Shown here piece by piece: positions 7,334 to 16,053 of a stretch of 39,562 nt of DNA. Source of the stretch: Anammoximicrobium sp032229885 (GTDB taxonomy: Bacteria > Planctomycetota > Planctomycetia > Pirellulales > Pirellulaceae); contig JAVYAJ010000340.1 in the NCBI GenBank assembly GCA_032229885.1, positions 1 to 39,562 on the forward strand, read 5' to 3'. How positions within the stretch are numbered: position 1 is the stretch's first letter; every line of letters begins with the position of its first letter. The notes under the pieces were generated by a model. That model was not told the origin of the DNA, ran no database searches, and worked only from the letters and a program-made list of their open reading frames with translations. Both the position numbers and the translations under genes were made by a program.

Positions 7334-10300
7334 ATGAATATCAAGACCCTTGTCGTGCTGTCGCTCGTGCTGGCGCCTTGTGTCGTGTGGGCCGAGTCGG
7401 TCGACGTCAATGGCCGCTTTCATGCCAGCGCGCCCGGAGGTTTTCCCGACGGCTGGGTCATGCACGAGTGGCGCGGCTATGCGCCGTTCCCGGAGGTCAC
7501 GACCATACCCGGCGCGGACGGAGGCGGCGCGGCGTTGAGCATGACCAAAATTCTTGGCGACGACGGCGGTGCGATTCAGACCCGCGCAAAGTTTCCCGCC
7601 CGCTGCGGCGCGGTGGGTCGCGTGTCCTTCCTGGCCAGAGGCAACGGGTTGGCCTGGGTTACCTTCTATCGTTGGGGCGAGAAAGGCGAGTGGAACGGAG
7701 TTGTCGTCAGTTCGCCGTTCGCGCTCTCCGACCTCTGGCAACCCCATGTTCTGACGATTCCCATCGACAACGGCCATGCCTGTGAAACGTGTGCTGTCAC
7801 GCTTGCCATCGGCGGCAAGATGGGGGCACAGGTATGGTTGCGCGACTTGACTCTCGACATCCAGCCGCCACGCGTTGTCGGCGACATGCGCATTCCCCAT
7901 GCCTGGACGGTCTTTGGGCCGGTCGCCACGGATCTCGAACCCTCGCGGGAACAGCTTGGCTCGATTCCGAAGACGCTGGGTGGCGCCCCGGCGCAAACGG
8001 CGTCGTTGATCTCGAACACGCTGGATTTCGTACGTTTGACGAACCTTGCTCCGGGCGAATGCGGTTGGGCTTTCGCCCCGATCGAAGCCAAATACGCCTG
8101 CGACATGACCATCGGCGCAGGCGCCAGCGGGGCGATGCGGTGCTATGTCAATGGCAAGCCCGTTTGGGACGCCGCGGCGCCGCGCGAGGCCGCGGCATCG
8201 GTCGCGTTCGACAAGCAGGTCAAGACCGTTCGACTCGAACCGGGGGTGAACATCCTGGCGGTTCGGATCGTAGCGAGCCAGGCGGGCGCGACCGTCAAGC
8301 TCGGCGGTCCACTGGATCTACGCGGCACGGCGCGCACGCTGCGGTTTTCCCAGCGGACGTTCGACGAGACTTTCGACGGGCCCTCGGTCCGCTGTTCCGG
8401 CAACCCGTTGTTGATCGAGGGAAATCCGACGCCCGGCCTGCTCACGCGCACCGGGCAAGGCGTCTTTCGGACGGCAACGAAACTGCCCATCGCCTGTCCC
8501 GACAACATCCGCTCGCTGCCGGACAAGTCGGAACCAAACTTGTTTGCCGCGGCGGGCGTTCGTATCCAGGGCTTCGGGCGCGAGGCGTCCGAGCCACAAA
8601 ATGCGGCGTTCGAGATCCTCGCCTCGGAGATGACGTGCCAGATCCGGGCGCAGGAAGATTCGGCCTTCGTGACGGTCTCGGTTCTGGACGACGGAAATCC
8701 GGTGGACACGCTGCCGATTCCGTCAGACTCGCTGCCGGCCGACTTCGTTTTCGGAATCAACGGCACGGGCGAATGGGTCGTATCGGTTCACAGCCTGGTG
8801 AACAGCCGGACGGCAAGCCTGAATGGGAAGCGAAAAGCGCGAGCGTCGGAAAGCGTCCAATTCGCCTATCGCCTGCTGGCGGACGATGCGCCCGTCGAGG
8901 TGACCGTCGACAATCTCGTGATCGGACTGGCCGTGCTCGAGGCGAAAAGCGGGACGACGCCGTTCCGCATCGATGTCGTCTCGGATTTCGACCCGGTCAA
9001 GGCGGGTTGGAAGAAGGTGTTCGACGAACAATTCGACGGGGACCAGGTAGATACCGACAAATGGTACTTCAGTCCCGTAACGAACAAAGATTGTGCCAAG
9101 GTCCATGACGGACTGCTCGAGATCGTCTGCCACTGGGCGACGCCGGACAAGACGAAAACTCGGAGTGTCAGCCTCTATTCCAACGAGGTCTTTGGTCACG
9201 GCTATTTCGAGGCGCGCGTCAAGTTTCGCCAGCAATTGGGTTGGTGGTCCGCGTTCTGGCTGTGCACGAACGGACCTTCCAACCCATTCCTTGACGGCTG
9301 GGAAATCGACATCTACGAAGACTATTACATGGGGCCCAAGAATCCGGGCGAACCGCCGCGCGGCGTCCTGGATCACAATCTGCACGTCTTCGCCTGCAGC
9401 ACGTTGCGAAGCTGGAACTACGGTTCGAAGTTGCCCGGCAAAATCGACGATTGGTATGTCGTCGGGTGCAAGTGGACGCCCTTCGAGGTTTCGTATTACC
9501 TCGACGGCAAGCCGATCCAGTCGCAAGCGAGCCACAGCCCGTACGAATCGGTGACGTTCGACGCCTTTAATCACGCGGCGGGCTTCGTTCCGCTGCATGC
9601 CATCATCTCCGGTTGCTGTGGCAAGTCCGGCGGCGATCCGACGAAGGGAAAATTCCCGGAAAGTTTCTTCGTCGACTACGTTCGGATCTACGAATACCCG
9701 CACGATTCCGACCCGATCGTCAGACTGACCGAGATGCCCGATCCGTCGGCCTATATCGTCCGGCCCGGCGAAGAATTGCACTTCCAGGCGCAGGTGGAAC
9801 CGTCCTCGAAGACCGGAGCCAAGATCGAGCATGTCTATCTGTTCGACAGCGGCGCGCTGTTGGATTACCGATCTGCGCCGCCCTACGATTTTGTCGTCCG
9901 CGTCACGCAGGAGTACTACGACAACACCGATTTCGTCAAACCGGGACGAACGGGCATCCGGCCGGATTGGGACCGCGGCCTGCACGCATTCTGCATCCTG
10001 GCCCAGGACGAACAGGGCAACGTCGGTCGCGCGGAAACCGTCGTCCGACTGCTTCGCAAGGACGGTCAGACGCGACCCTACCTCGGCCAGCCGATCCAGC
10101 TACCGGGCAAGATCATGCTGTCTCATTACGACGAAGGCGGACAGGGGGTCGCCTATTGTGACAGTACGCCGGGCAACGGCGCGAGCAAAACGTTCCGCGT
10201 GAACGAAGATGTGGACGCCGGCGAAACCGTGATCGGCGGAGTGTCTGGCGGCGAATGGCTCAAGTACACCGTCCATGTCAACCACACCGCGAACTATAGG

Positions 10301-10528
10301 TTCACACTGGAATACGGAACGCCCTCGCCGAACCAACGAGGTCCGAAACTGATGGTCGATCGTCGCGCGCTCGGCGACTTCGAGACGCCCGCCCACGAGT
10401 TCCCCGATTGGCGCCATACCAGCAAGGCCGTCTTGAATTCCGTCCCGCTGACCGAGGGCGAGCACGAAATCGTGCTCCTCATGCAGGGTTCCTACAACCT
10501 GGGCAGCCTGACCGTCGCAAAGGAGTAA
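7334..10528 (+). CDS. secreted multi-domain glycoside hydrolase family 16 with CBM6-like C-terminus, 1064 aa
   Basis: This is a predicted secreted endo-acting beta-glycanase of clan GH-B, a family that cuts beta-1,3/1,4 glucans or sulfated galactans. Residues 1-20 are a signal peptide. Residues about 21-560 are beta-rich ancillary regions that I cannot assign. The catalytic domain spans about 560-795 and shows W-E-I-D-I-Y-E: E657 as nucleophile, D659 as helper and E662 as acid/base, the ExDxxE form of GH16. An Ig-like region follows (about 800-915), then residues 920-1064 match CBM6 (S-H-Y-D-E-G-G-Q-G-V-A-Y-C-D and G-E-W-L-K-Y-T-V). GGGAG at 7323-7327 supports the ATG. The last 50 nt overlap the tail of the converging PQQ-repeat gene. 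The substrate cannot be read from the sequence. Confidence 0.9.
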   Translation: MNIKTLVVLSLVLAPCVVWAESVDVNGRFHASAPGGFPDGWVMHEWRGYAPFPEVTTIPGADGGGAALSMTKILGDDGGAIQTRAKFPARCGAVGRVSFLARGNGLAWVTFYRWGEKGEWNGVVVSSPFALSDLWQPHVLTIPIDNGHACETCAVTLAIGGKMGAQVWLRDLTLDIQPPRVVGDMRIPHAWTVFGPVATDLEPSREQLGSIPKTLGGAPAQTASLISNTLDFVRLTNLAPGECGWAFAPIEAKYACDMTIGAGASGAMRCYVNGKPVWDAAAPREAAASVAFDKQVKTVRLEPGVNILAVRIVASQAGATVKLGGPLDLRGTARTLRFSQRTFDETFDGPSVRCSGNPLLIEGNPTPGLLTRTGQGVFRTATKLPIACPDNIRSLPDKSEPNLFAAAGVRIQGFGREASEPQNAAFEILASEMTCQIRAQEDSAFVTVSVLDDGNPVDTLPIPSDSLPADFVFGINGTGEWVVSVHSLVNSRTASLNGKRKARASESVQFAYRLLADDAPVEVTVDNLVIGLAVLEAKSGTTPFRIDVVSDFDPVKAGWKKVFDEQFDGDQVDTDKWYFSPVTNKDCAKVHDGLLEIVCHWATPDKTKTRSVSLYSNEVFGHGYFEARVKFRQQLGWWSAFWLCTNGPSNPFLDGWEIDIYEDYYMGPKNPGEPPRGVLDHNLHVFACSTLRSWNYGSKLPGKIDDWYVVGCKWTPFEVSYYLDGKPIQSQASHSPYESVTFDAFNHAAGFVPLHAIISGCCGKSGGDPTKGKFPESFFVDYVRIYEYPHDSDPIVRLTEMPDPSAYIVRPGEELHFQAQVEPSSKTGAKIEHVYLFDSGALLDYRSAPPYDFVVRVTQEYYDNTDFVKPGRTGIRPDWDRGLHAFCILAQDEQGNVGRAETVVRLLRKDGQTRPYLGQPIQLPGKIMLSHYDEGGQGVAYCDSTPGNGASKTFRVNEDVDAGETVIGGVSGGEWLKYTVHVNHTANYRFTLEYGTPSPNQRGPKLMVDRRALGDFETPAHEFPDWRHTSKAVLNSVPLTEGEHEIVLLMQGSYNLGSLTVAKE

Positions 10529-12047
10529 CGTGCGCGCCGGCGGCGTCCCCGCGCGGAACGACTCGCCGTGATTGGTCGATTTGTCGGGGCGGAGATGGCA
10601 GCGGATGATTCGACGACGCTTCCGACGTCGATCGGCCGGGCTCGGACGCCGAATCTTTGGGTGAACGAGCCGACCTCTCGAGGTCGACACACACGATTTC
10701 GTGGTTGTTTCGCGCGTACATACGGCGGTTGGCAAAGGCCGGATGCGACCACACGACGAGCCGTCCGCCACCGCCCGCCGACGGCGTATCGGGGTCTAAA
10801 ACGTGCGCACGGTCGAGTTCGTGATATCCGTCCGGTGTGAGTCGAGCCAGGATGAGATCGCCATGATCGTTCCAGGCGAAGACGCGATCGCCCTGCGGCA
10901 CCATGAACAGCGTGCTCCAGCGCTCGCGCGGCTCGGCCCCGCCGCTGGTCGGTTGCAGCGTCGTCCAGACGCGTCGGCCGGTGTCTGCCTCGAGGCAGCA
11001 GGTCTCGCCATATAACGAGACGCCATACATGTGGTCGCCCAACAGCAGCACGGTGCTCATCGTCGTGTTGAACCCGGCCTTTTTCCATCTGCGTTCCGGT
11101 CCCGAGCCGGCCGAGGCCGTCCAGACGATCGCGGGCGTTGTCTGTCCGGGCTGGAACTCGAGCAGCATCGCGCCGTTGTGCTGGCTGGACAGCCCGATCC
11201 GATTGCCCTCGATGGCGGGCGTCGAAATCGCGGTTCCCAGTGACAGCCGATGGGCGACGAACCACAGTTCCCGGCCGGATTCAGGATCGAACCCCGTCAG
11301 TCCATCGCCGTGCCAGACGATCAGTTGCCGCCGCCCGGCGAGCGTGCGGATCAGCGGAGCGCAATAGCCGGGCGCGGACGCCGAGCCGGCCGTCCAGACT
11401 TCGCGTCCCGTCTCCCGATCCAACGCCATCACCAGCCGGCCTTCGCCGCCGCCGACGACGATCAGCCGGTCGCCATCGATCAGCGGAGCGCAGGCAAACC
11501 CGTACAGAGGCGCTTCGGCCCGATCGTCGCGGAGATAGTTCCTGTGCCAGACAACGCGGCCCGTTGCCGCGTCCAGGCGCCACAGATCGCCCATCATGCC
11601 GAGCGCGTATACCTGCGAGCCCTCGACGGTCGGCGTGGCGCGGGGACCGAAGGCGTAGGCGGCGTCGTATGTGCACGACCACGAATGGCGCCAAAGGATC
11701 TCGCCAGTCGTCGCGTCCAAGCACAGCACGCGCTCGTGGCCGTCGGTCTTGTCGCGGTAGTCCCAACGGGTCTTCACGTCGGTCGGCGCTTGTTCGTCCA
11801 GGACTCGGTCCGTTACATACACGCGCCCGGCGGCGACGGCCGGCCCCGAGAATCCCGCGCCGATCGGCGTTCGCCAACGAACGGGCGGACCGCCCGAGGG
11901 AAATCGGTCCAGGATCCCGTCCTCGCGCCACACGCCATCGCGCCGAGGCCCGTGCCATTGTGGCCAGTCGTCGGACCGACTCGGCGAGAAGGTCGCCAGC
12001 AGGCATGTCGCGACCGCATATCCGACCAAAAACGTGATGCGGTTCAT
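10479..12047 (-). CDS. secreted PQQ-like beta-propeller repeat protein, 522 aa
   Basis: Residues 1-25 are a signal peptide, followed by D-D-W-P-Q-W-H-G-P-R-R-D-G-V-W, a hallmark start of planctomycete PQQ-like propeller proteins. Blade motifs of the type G-x-(I/V)-x-W recur: L-D-A-T-T-G-E-I-L-W, L-D-A-A-T-G-R-V-V-W, L-D-R-E-T-G-R-E-V-W, F-D-P-E-S-G-R-E-L-W and L-E-A-D-T-G-R-R-V-W. The fold is a seven- to eight-bladed propeller of the quinoprotein type. Whether it binds PQQ or acts only as a binding scaffold is unknown. The propeller appears to end near N-N-H-E-I-V-C-V-D-L (about residue 460). The last 60 residues are Ser/Pro/Arg-rich and run into the convergent GH16 gene, so this tail may be recent or translated by chance. 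The ribosome binding site is weak. Confidence 0.88.
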   Translation of the reverse strand: MNRITFLVGYAVATCLLATFSPSRSDDWPQWHGPRRDGVWREDGILDRFPSGGPPVRWRTPIGAGFSGPAVAAGRVYVTDRVLDEQAPTDVKTRWDYRDKTDGHERVLCLDATTGEILWRHSWSCTYDAAYAFGPRATPTVEGSQVYALGMMGDLWRLDAATGRVVWHRNYLRDDRAEAPLYGFACAPLIDGDRLIVVGGGEGRLVMALDRETGREVWTAGSASAPGYCAPLIRTLAGRRQLIVWHGDGLTGFDPESGRELWFVAHRLSLGTAISTPAIEGNRIGLSSQHNGAMLLEFQPGQTTPAIVWTASAGSGPERRWKKAGFNTTMSTVLLLGDHMYGVSLYGETCCLEADTGRRVWTTLQPTSGGAEPRERWSTLFMVPQGDRVFAWNDHGDLILARLTPDGYHELDRAHVLDPDTPSAGGGGRLVVWSHPAFANRRMYARNNHEIVCVDLERSARSPKDSASEPGRSTSEASSNHPLPSPPRQIDQSRRVVPRGDAAGAHVTPLRRSGCPGCRNPA

Positions 12048-12419
12048 GGTATGTCAGCTTCTGAAATAAGGCCGCGAAGACGATGATCAGCGCCCACACC
12101 CCGCGCGGATTTGCTCTGCACGGATCTTAAACAGCGCTGCTGCCCAGGACAATCGCGCCTTAAGTCTCGGCGTTCAGCATGGTGAAGAAACGCGAGTCGT
12201 TCCATGCGGCACGTTCCCGCTTCCGTCGCACCGATTCCGGCAAAGTCTCCCGTTTAATGAGAACTAATGTCTGGCGTCGCAACGAGGCAGGAGGTTGCCG
12301 GCGCGGTGGATCGCAGCTTGGGCTGGCGCGGGCGATCTTGGATCCTGATCTGGCCGTCCAATCCGGCAATGGCGGCATGAGTGCCGATCAGGACCATTCG
12401 CGTCGAACACGCCTGTCGT
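12048..12419. other. spacer between two minus-strand genes
   Basis: I see no credible gene, structural RNA or tandem repeat here. Small frames are present but lack ribosome binding sites and protein-like composition. Any promoter of the PQQ-repeat gene should be in the left part of this stretch. Confidence 0.5.
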
Positions 12420-13421
12420 TTAGCCCGAGGTCCGGCTGGCGAGCTGCCCCGGCGCGTGCAGCATCCGTTGCAGGCTCGCCACGGGAACACACGTGCGAAA
12501 CACCATTTGCAGGTTTCGCTGTTGTCCGTCCTCTTGGCTGTAGTAGATGGATTCCGTGGCGCTGACCACGGCGACGACTTCACCCCGGCTATTGATCACC
12601 GGCGCGCCGCTCGAACCGCGCGCGAACTCGGCGGTGACGGCCATCGCGTCGACCACGGCGCCCGCCGAACGGATTTTCATGTACCGCGACACGACACCTG
12701 CCGTGTAACAGAAGAATCGTCCGTCCGGATGGCTCACGATGCTGACGGCCGAACCGACCGGAGCCGCGGCCGAGCCGTCGGCCAGCGGCAGCGGCTGCAA
12801 GTCGTCGGCGGCCACCTGCAAGATGGCCAGATCGTCCGTTCGGCTGGCGGCCAAGACTCGCAACACGGGGTAGACATGGCGATCGGCGGTCATCGCGACC
12901 AGCGTTCTCCCAGGCGTAGAATCGACCACGTGATAATTGGTCGCAATCGCGCCGTGCGCACCGATCACGAATCCCGAAGCCGTGTTGACGTGCCAGCGCA
13001 TACAGTTCTCGCACTTGTACAGACAGCCGATGACGACGACCGAATTCTGCACGGCGCGAAACAACTCGGCGGGATCCACGACGCGTGGCGCGGCGTATCG
13101 CGTCTCCAACTGGCACGTGGCCGATTCAAGTTGCTCGGCGAGAGTTGCGGCATCCACCGTCAGCCCGCGATCCATCAGCGATACGCTTTGGCGGATCAGC
13201 GCGCTTCTCAACAGTTGATCGTCGACGTTGACTGGCGCGAGGTGGCCGTCGTCGCTGATGCAGCGGCTGACACGCTGGCTGGCCAGACGCGTTTCGTTGG
13301 CCTGGCCGGCTTGCCTGCTGTCGCCGCGATCCGTACGTTCGACTTGTCGTACGAGAACGAGGCATACGGCAGACTGCGAGACCAGCAAGACTCCAGCGAT
13401 CACCGCGTACTTTCCTCGCAT
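12420..13421 (-). CDS. membrane-anchored trypsin-like serine protease, 333 aa
   Basis: I place the start at the ATG at 13421 because GGGGAGG lies about 9 nt upstream and an N-terminal hydrophobic segment (residues 4-24) follows at once; the same frame open further upstream is not protein-like. Residues about 30-115 are a short helical stem. The protease domain runs from about 125 to 320, with H164 in T-N-Y-H-V-V, D197 in D-D-L-A-I-L and S271 in G-S-S-G-A-P-V, a complete chymotrypsin-type triad as in the trypsin_2/DegP group. No PDZ domain follows. Just before the catalytic His lies C133-x3-C137-x2-C140-x3-H144, which could be a metal or disulfide site. It is likely anchored with the protease outside the cytoplasm. 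Substrates are unknown. Confidence 0.88.
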   Translation of the reverse strand: MRGKYAVIAGVLLVSQSAVCLVLVRQVERTDRGDSRQAGQANETRLASQRVSRCISDDGHLAPVNVDDQLLRSALIRQSVSLMDRGLTVDAATLAEQLESATCQLETRYAAPRVVDPAELFRAVQNSVVVIGCLYKCENCMRWHVNTASGFVIGAHGAIATNYHVVDSTPGRTLVAMTADRHVYPVLRVLAASRTDDLAILQVAADDLQPLPLADGSAAAPVGSAVSIVSHPDGRFFCYTAGVVSRYMKIRSAGAVVDAMAVTAEFARGSSGAPVINSRGEVVAVVSATESIYYSQEDGQQRNLQMVFRTCVPVASLQRMLHAPGQLASRTSG

Positions 13422-13968
13422 CGAACTACACCTCCCCAATCGTGTTTCGCCGGTGGAACCGCATGCCGCGCAACCGCGATCCGCGTTCGCGCACCAGCGG
13501 GGCGTTCTCCAGGGTCGCTGTCCCAGCGCTGCGCAGGCGTCGATGGTTGCCCGACAACTCGATTCGGCGCGCAGCGGGCCTCGACGGGCGGCAGATGGGC
13601 CTTTCGTCGGGCGGTAATCCAATATACGTTGTAGCCGTCCGACGGGTCGGTTGATCGTGGCGGAAAACCGACGGATTGCCCGGTCGGCAGGCTGCGCGGA
13701 CGGAGCGTGCGGCAGGCTTTCCGCCACCTGCAAAGTTTTCCATCCTTTGTTCGGGTTGGAAATCCGGTTGTGGACGCTCGCAAACGATGACGCGAAAAAT
13801 GCCGGGCCGGACGCCGCATCCGCGTTGCGCCGCCGTGCAACCGCGTGCGTTCGCCGCGCGGCGGGATCCAACGGATGGCGGTGAATGCCGCACTTGACTT
13901 GGACGCGATTTCGGTGTTGGTTAACGGCTCTGTCGGTGTGCGTCGCGCGTCACGGATGTTTTTGGAAA

Positions 13969-13996
13969 CCACGAGAATCACGAGAGACACGAAAAG
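13969..13996 (+). repeat. CACGAGA-type short repeat
   Basis: Three imperfect 9-10 nt units (CCACGAGAAT, CACGAGAGA, CACGAAAA) follow a short T run. This A-rich, CACGA-periodic element looks different from the surrounding GC-rich DNA and resembles a dispersed intergenic element. Confidence 0.55.
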
Positions 13997-14252
13997 GATG
14001 CTATACCGAGCGCGGGTAAGAATGGCCTCGCGAACGTCAGGTTCCGTATGACAAAGGCGAACTGAAGTCCGCCGTGCCGAGTGCCATTTCGAGCCGCGCG
14101 AAGCATAGCGGTAGAGCGTGGGCGACGTTTTTTCGCGATGCCGCTTGCGCACGTCATCCGCGTTGCATGTTGGTCGCCAAAGGCGCGGCGGTTGGCCGCG
14201 CTGGGTGTGCCATGCTGGTCGCCGACGATGAACGTAATCGGAGTGGAGTCAC

Positions 14253-14308
14253 GCGCTGTGTGAGCAGAGCGGTGTGAGCCGCGCTGTGCGAGCCGCACTG
14301 TATGAGAG
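14253..14308 (+). repeat. four 14-bp tandem repeats just upstream of the dehydrogenase
   Basis: Units of about 14 bp, GCGCTGTGTGAGCC-like, start at 14253, 14267, 14281 and 14295. The last overlaps the purine-rich ribosome binding site GAGAGAGGAAAG. The array ends 10 nt before the start codon, so copy number could affect the leader. Confidence 0.8.
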
Positions 14309-14318
14309 AGGAAAGACC

Positions 14319-15332
14319 ATGAAAGCTGTTGTTGTTCGTGCGCCCGGGGGGCTCGAACGTCTCGAAGTATGCGAGTTGCCCGATCCAGGCGCGCCGGGAG
14401 CGGGCCAGATTCGCGTGGCGGTTCACGCCACGTCGCTGAACTTTCACGATTTGATGGTCGCCGACGGCTCGATCCCGGCGGCCGACGGCCGGGTGTTGAT
14501 GGCCGACGCGGGCGGCGTGGTCGAAGCGGTGGGCCCGGGCGTGACGGAGTTCCAGGTCGGCGATGCGGTGGTGTCCTGTTTTTTCCCCCAGTGGCAAGAC
14601 GGTGCGCCGTTCACCGCCGTCACGCGGTTTCGAGGCACGCCGGGAGACGGCATCGACGGATTTGCCTGCGAGTACGTGGTGCGGTCCGCGACCGCGTTTA
14701 CGCGGGCGCCTCGTGGGTGGAGCCACGCCGAGGCGGCGACCATTACCACGGCCGGCTTGACCGCGTGGCGGGCGCTAGTCGTCGACGGTCCTCTCCAGCC
14801 GGGCGAGCGTGTCTTGTTGCAGGGCACCGGCGGCGTGTCGATCGCCGCGCTGCAACTCGCCAAGGCCATGGGCGCCGAAGTCCTGCAGACGTCGGCCTCG
14901 GACGCCAAACTCGAACGCGCCAGAATCTTGGGCGCCGACCATACCATCAATTACCAGCAAACGCCCGAGTGGGGCCAGCGCGCGCTCGACCTGACAGACG
15001 GGCAGGGCGTCGATCATGTGCTCGAAGTTGGCGGTCCGGCCACGTTGGCCCAGTCCATTACCGCCGTCCGCGCCGGGGGACACATTGCGTTGATCGGCGT
15101 TCTGACCGGACGGCAGGGCACGCTATCCAATATCCTGGCGATCACCAAGCAGATCCGACTGCAGGGCCTGATCGTCGGAACTCGCCGCCAGCAACAGGAC
15201 TATATCGCAGCCCTGGAACTCAACGATCTGCGTCCGGTCATCGATCGCAGCTTTGCCTTGGAAGAACTGGCCGACGCGTTCCGCTGGCAACAAGCCAACC
15301 GGCATTTCGGCAAGATCGTCGTCCAGTGGTAG
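14319..15332 (+). CDS. NAD(P)-dependent medium-chain dehydrogenase, quinone-oxidoreductase-like, 337 aa
   Basis: This is a cytoplasmic oxidoreductase of the MDR superfamily. The N-terminal GroES-like part (about 1-140) contains S-L-N-F-H-D-L and D-A-G-G-V-V-E-A-V-G-P-G-V. The Rossmann domain (about 150-280) has the dinucleotide loop G169-T-G-G-V-S followed by A-K-A-M-G-A-E-V. The catalytic-zinc Cys of classical alcohol dehydrogenases is replaced in S-L-N-F-H-D, and the structural-zinc four-Cys lobe is absent, so this is the zinc-free, quinone-reductase or enoyl-reductase-like type. The ATG at 14319 follows GAGAGAGGAAAG; an in-frame GTG lies 45 nt upstream inside the tandem repeat and is unlikely. 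The gene appears to stand alone. The substrate is unknown. Confidence 0.88.
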   Translation: MKAVVVRAPGGLERLEVCELPDPGAPGAGQIRVAVHATSLNFHDLMVADGSIPAADGRVLMADAGGVVEAVGPGVTEFQVGDAVVSCFFPQWQDGAPFTAVTRFRGTPGDGIDGFACEYVVRSATAFTRAPRGWSHAEAATITTAGLTAWRALVVDGPLQPGERVLLQGTGGVSIAALQLAKAMGAEVLQTSASDAKLERARILGADHTINYQQTPEWGQRALDLTDGQGVDHVLEVGGPATLAQSITAVRAGGHIALIGVLTGRQGTLSNILAITKQIRLQGLIVGTRRQQQDYIAALELNDLRPVIDRSFALEELADAFRWQQANRHFGKIVVQW

Positions 15333-16053
15333 GATCGCAGCGTGGCATGGCTGAGGCTGCTGCGGCCCGCGACCGGCTTGGCCAGCGTTCGCCGACGGTT
15401 TGTCCGCGCCCGGTGCGCTGATCTTCGGCCACGGCATGATAGACCGTCCGCGGTTGACCGTGACATGTGAACCGAAGCGTGAGCGATCGAGGAAGTTGAT
15501 TCTCTGGCTTACGTTTCGGGGTACGATGAAATGCACCATCGTCAACCGCGTGCGGTGTAAAAAGCAGAATGGCTGGGCGGCGACCGCAGGCGGACGGGGC
15601 GTCTTGGAGGGACGCGCTCCGTCGCGTCCAGCCGGTTGCGGTCACGACGGAGCGTACCCCTCCGGCGAGGCATGGACTTGCTTCAACGAATGCGCCCAGG
15701 ATGATCACCGAGCGAGCGATTGTCCGTAGCGGGCGACGAATTCTGATTTGCGGCCCCAGCTTTCAGGGAAGCTTGCAACCTGCTATCTTGGCACAGCTTG
15801 GAATGGTGGCCCATGGGGCGGGGCATCGAGTCGTCCCAGGCAGGAACTGAGTTTCGCGTTCCCAGTCGCCGCGGCGCCCGACGCTGATTGCGCCGATTGC
15901 TCTACGAAGGACGCTGTGCGTCGAATCGTTCATCCCTCGCACGCCACGCTCCATGCCGGAGAACGTGGCTGTGCGAATGAAAGCCTTTCAGGTTCGCCGA
16001 AGGAAGCACGCAGCGAGCCGCGATCCGCACAGCAGCCCGGAGCGGTGCGGAGC
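15333..16053. other. spacer containing a 63-nt dispersed repeat
   Basis: About 720 nt without a credible gene. It holds the repeat at 15601-15663. The frame of the PAP2 gene stays open far upstream, but that part is not protein-like. No structural RNA or clear promoter was seen. Confidence 0.5.
15601..15663 (+). repeat. 63-nt repeat, copy A, partner of 20137-20199
   Basis: This contains the hairpin GGACGCG-CTCCGT-CGCGTCC (15610-15629) followed by GGTTGCGGTCACGACGGAGC and a CCTCC end. The reverse complement of 20137-20199 matches it at 52 of 63 positions by hand alignment, with no gap. The two copies bracket the PAP2-DUF58-symporter block in inverted orientation. Confidence 0.8.

Larger units (their letters stand above)
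13422..14318. other. long divergent spacer between protease and dehydrogenase genes
   Basis: Nearly 900 nt lie here between a minus-strand and a plus-strand gene, so promoters for both should be inside. AT-rich TATATT-like bases lie near 13622-13629. A CACGA-type short repeat lies at 13969-13996 and a 14-bp tandem array at 14253-14308. Frames extending the protease upstream to 13871 are not protein-like. No RNA gene was recognised. Confidence 0.5.

Noticed and set aside
12381..13634. 417-codon frame antisense to the protease
   Set aside because: The protease on the other strand has a complete triad and a good ribosome binding site; the antisense product has no recognisable features.
13422..13871. 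150-codon upstream extension of the protease
   Set aside because: No protein-like pattern, and the internal ATG at 13421 has a strong GGAGG and is followed by the membrane anchor.
15748..16053. 102-codon upstream extension of the PAP2 phosphatase
   Set aside because: Composition is not like the membrane protein that follows, PAP2 homologues of this size begin near the chosen start, and there is no ribosome binding site at the upstream codon.
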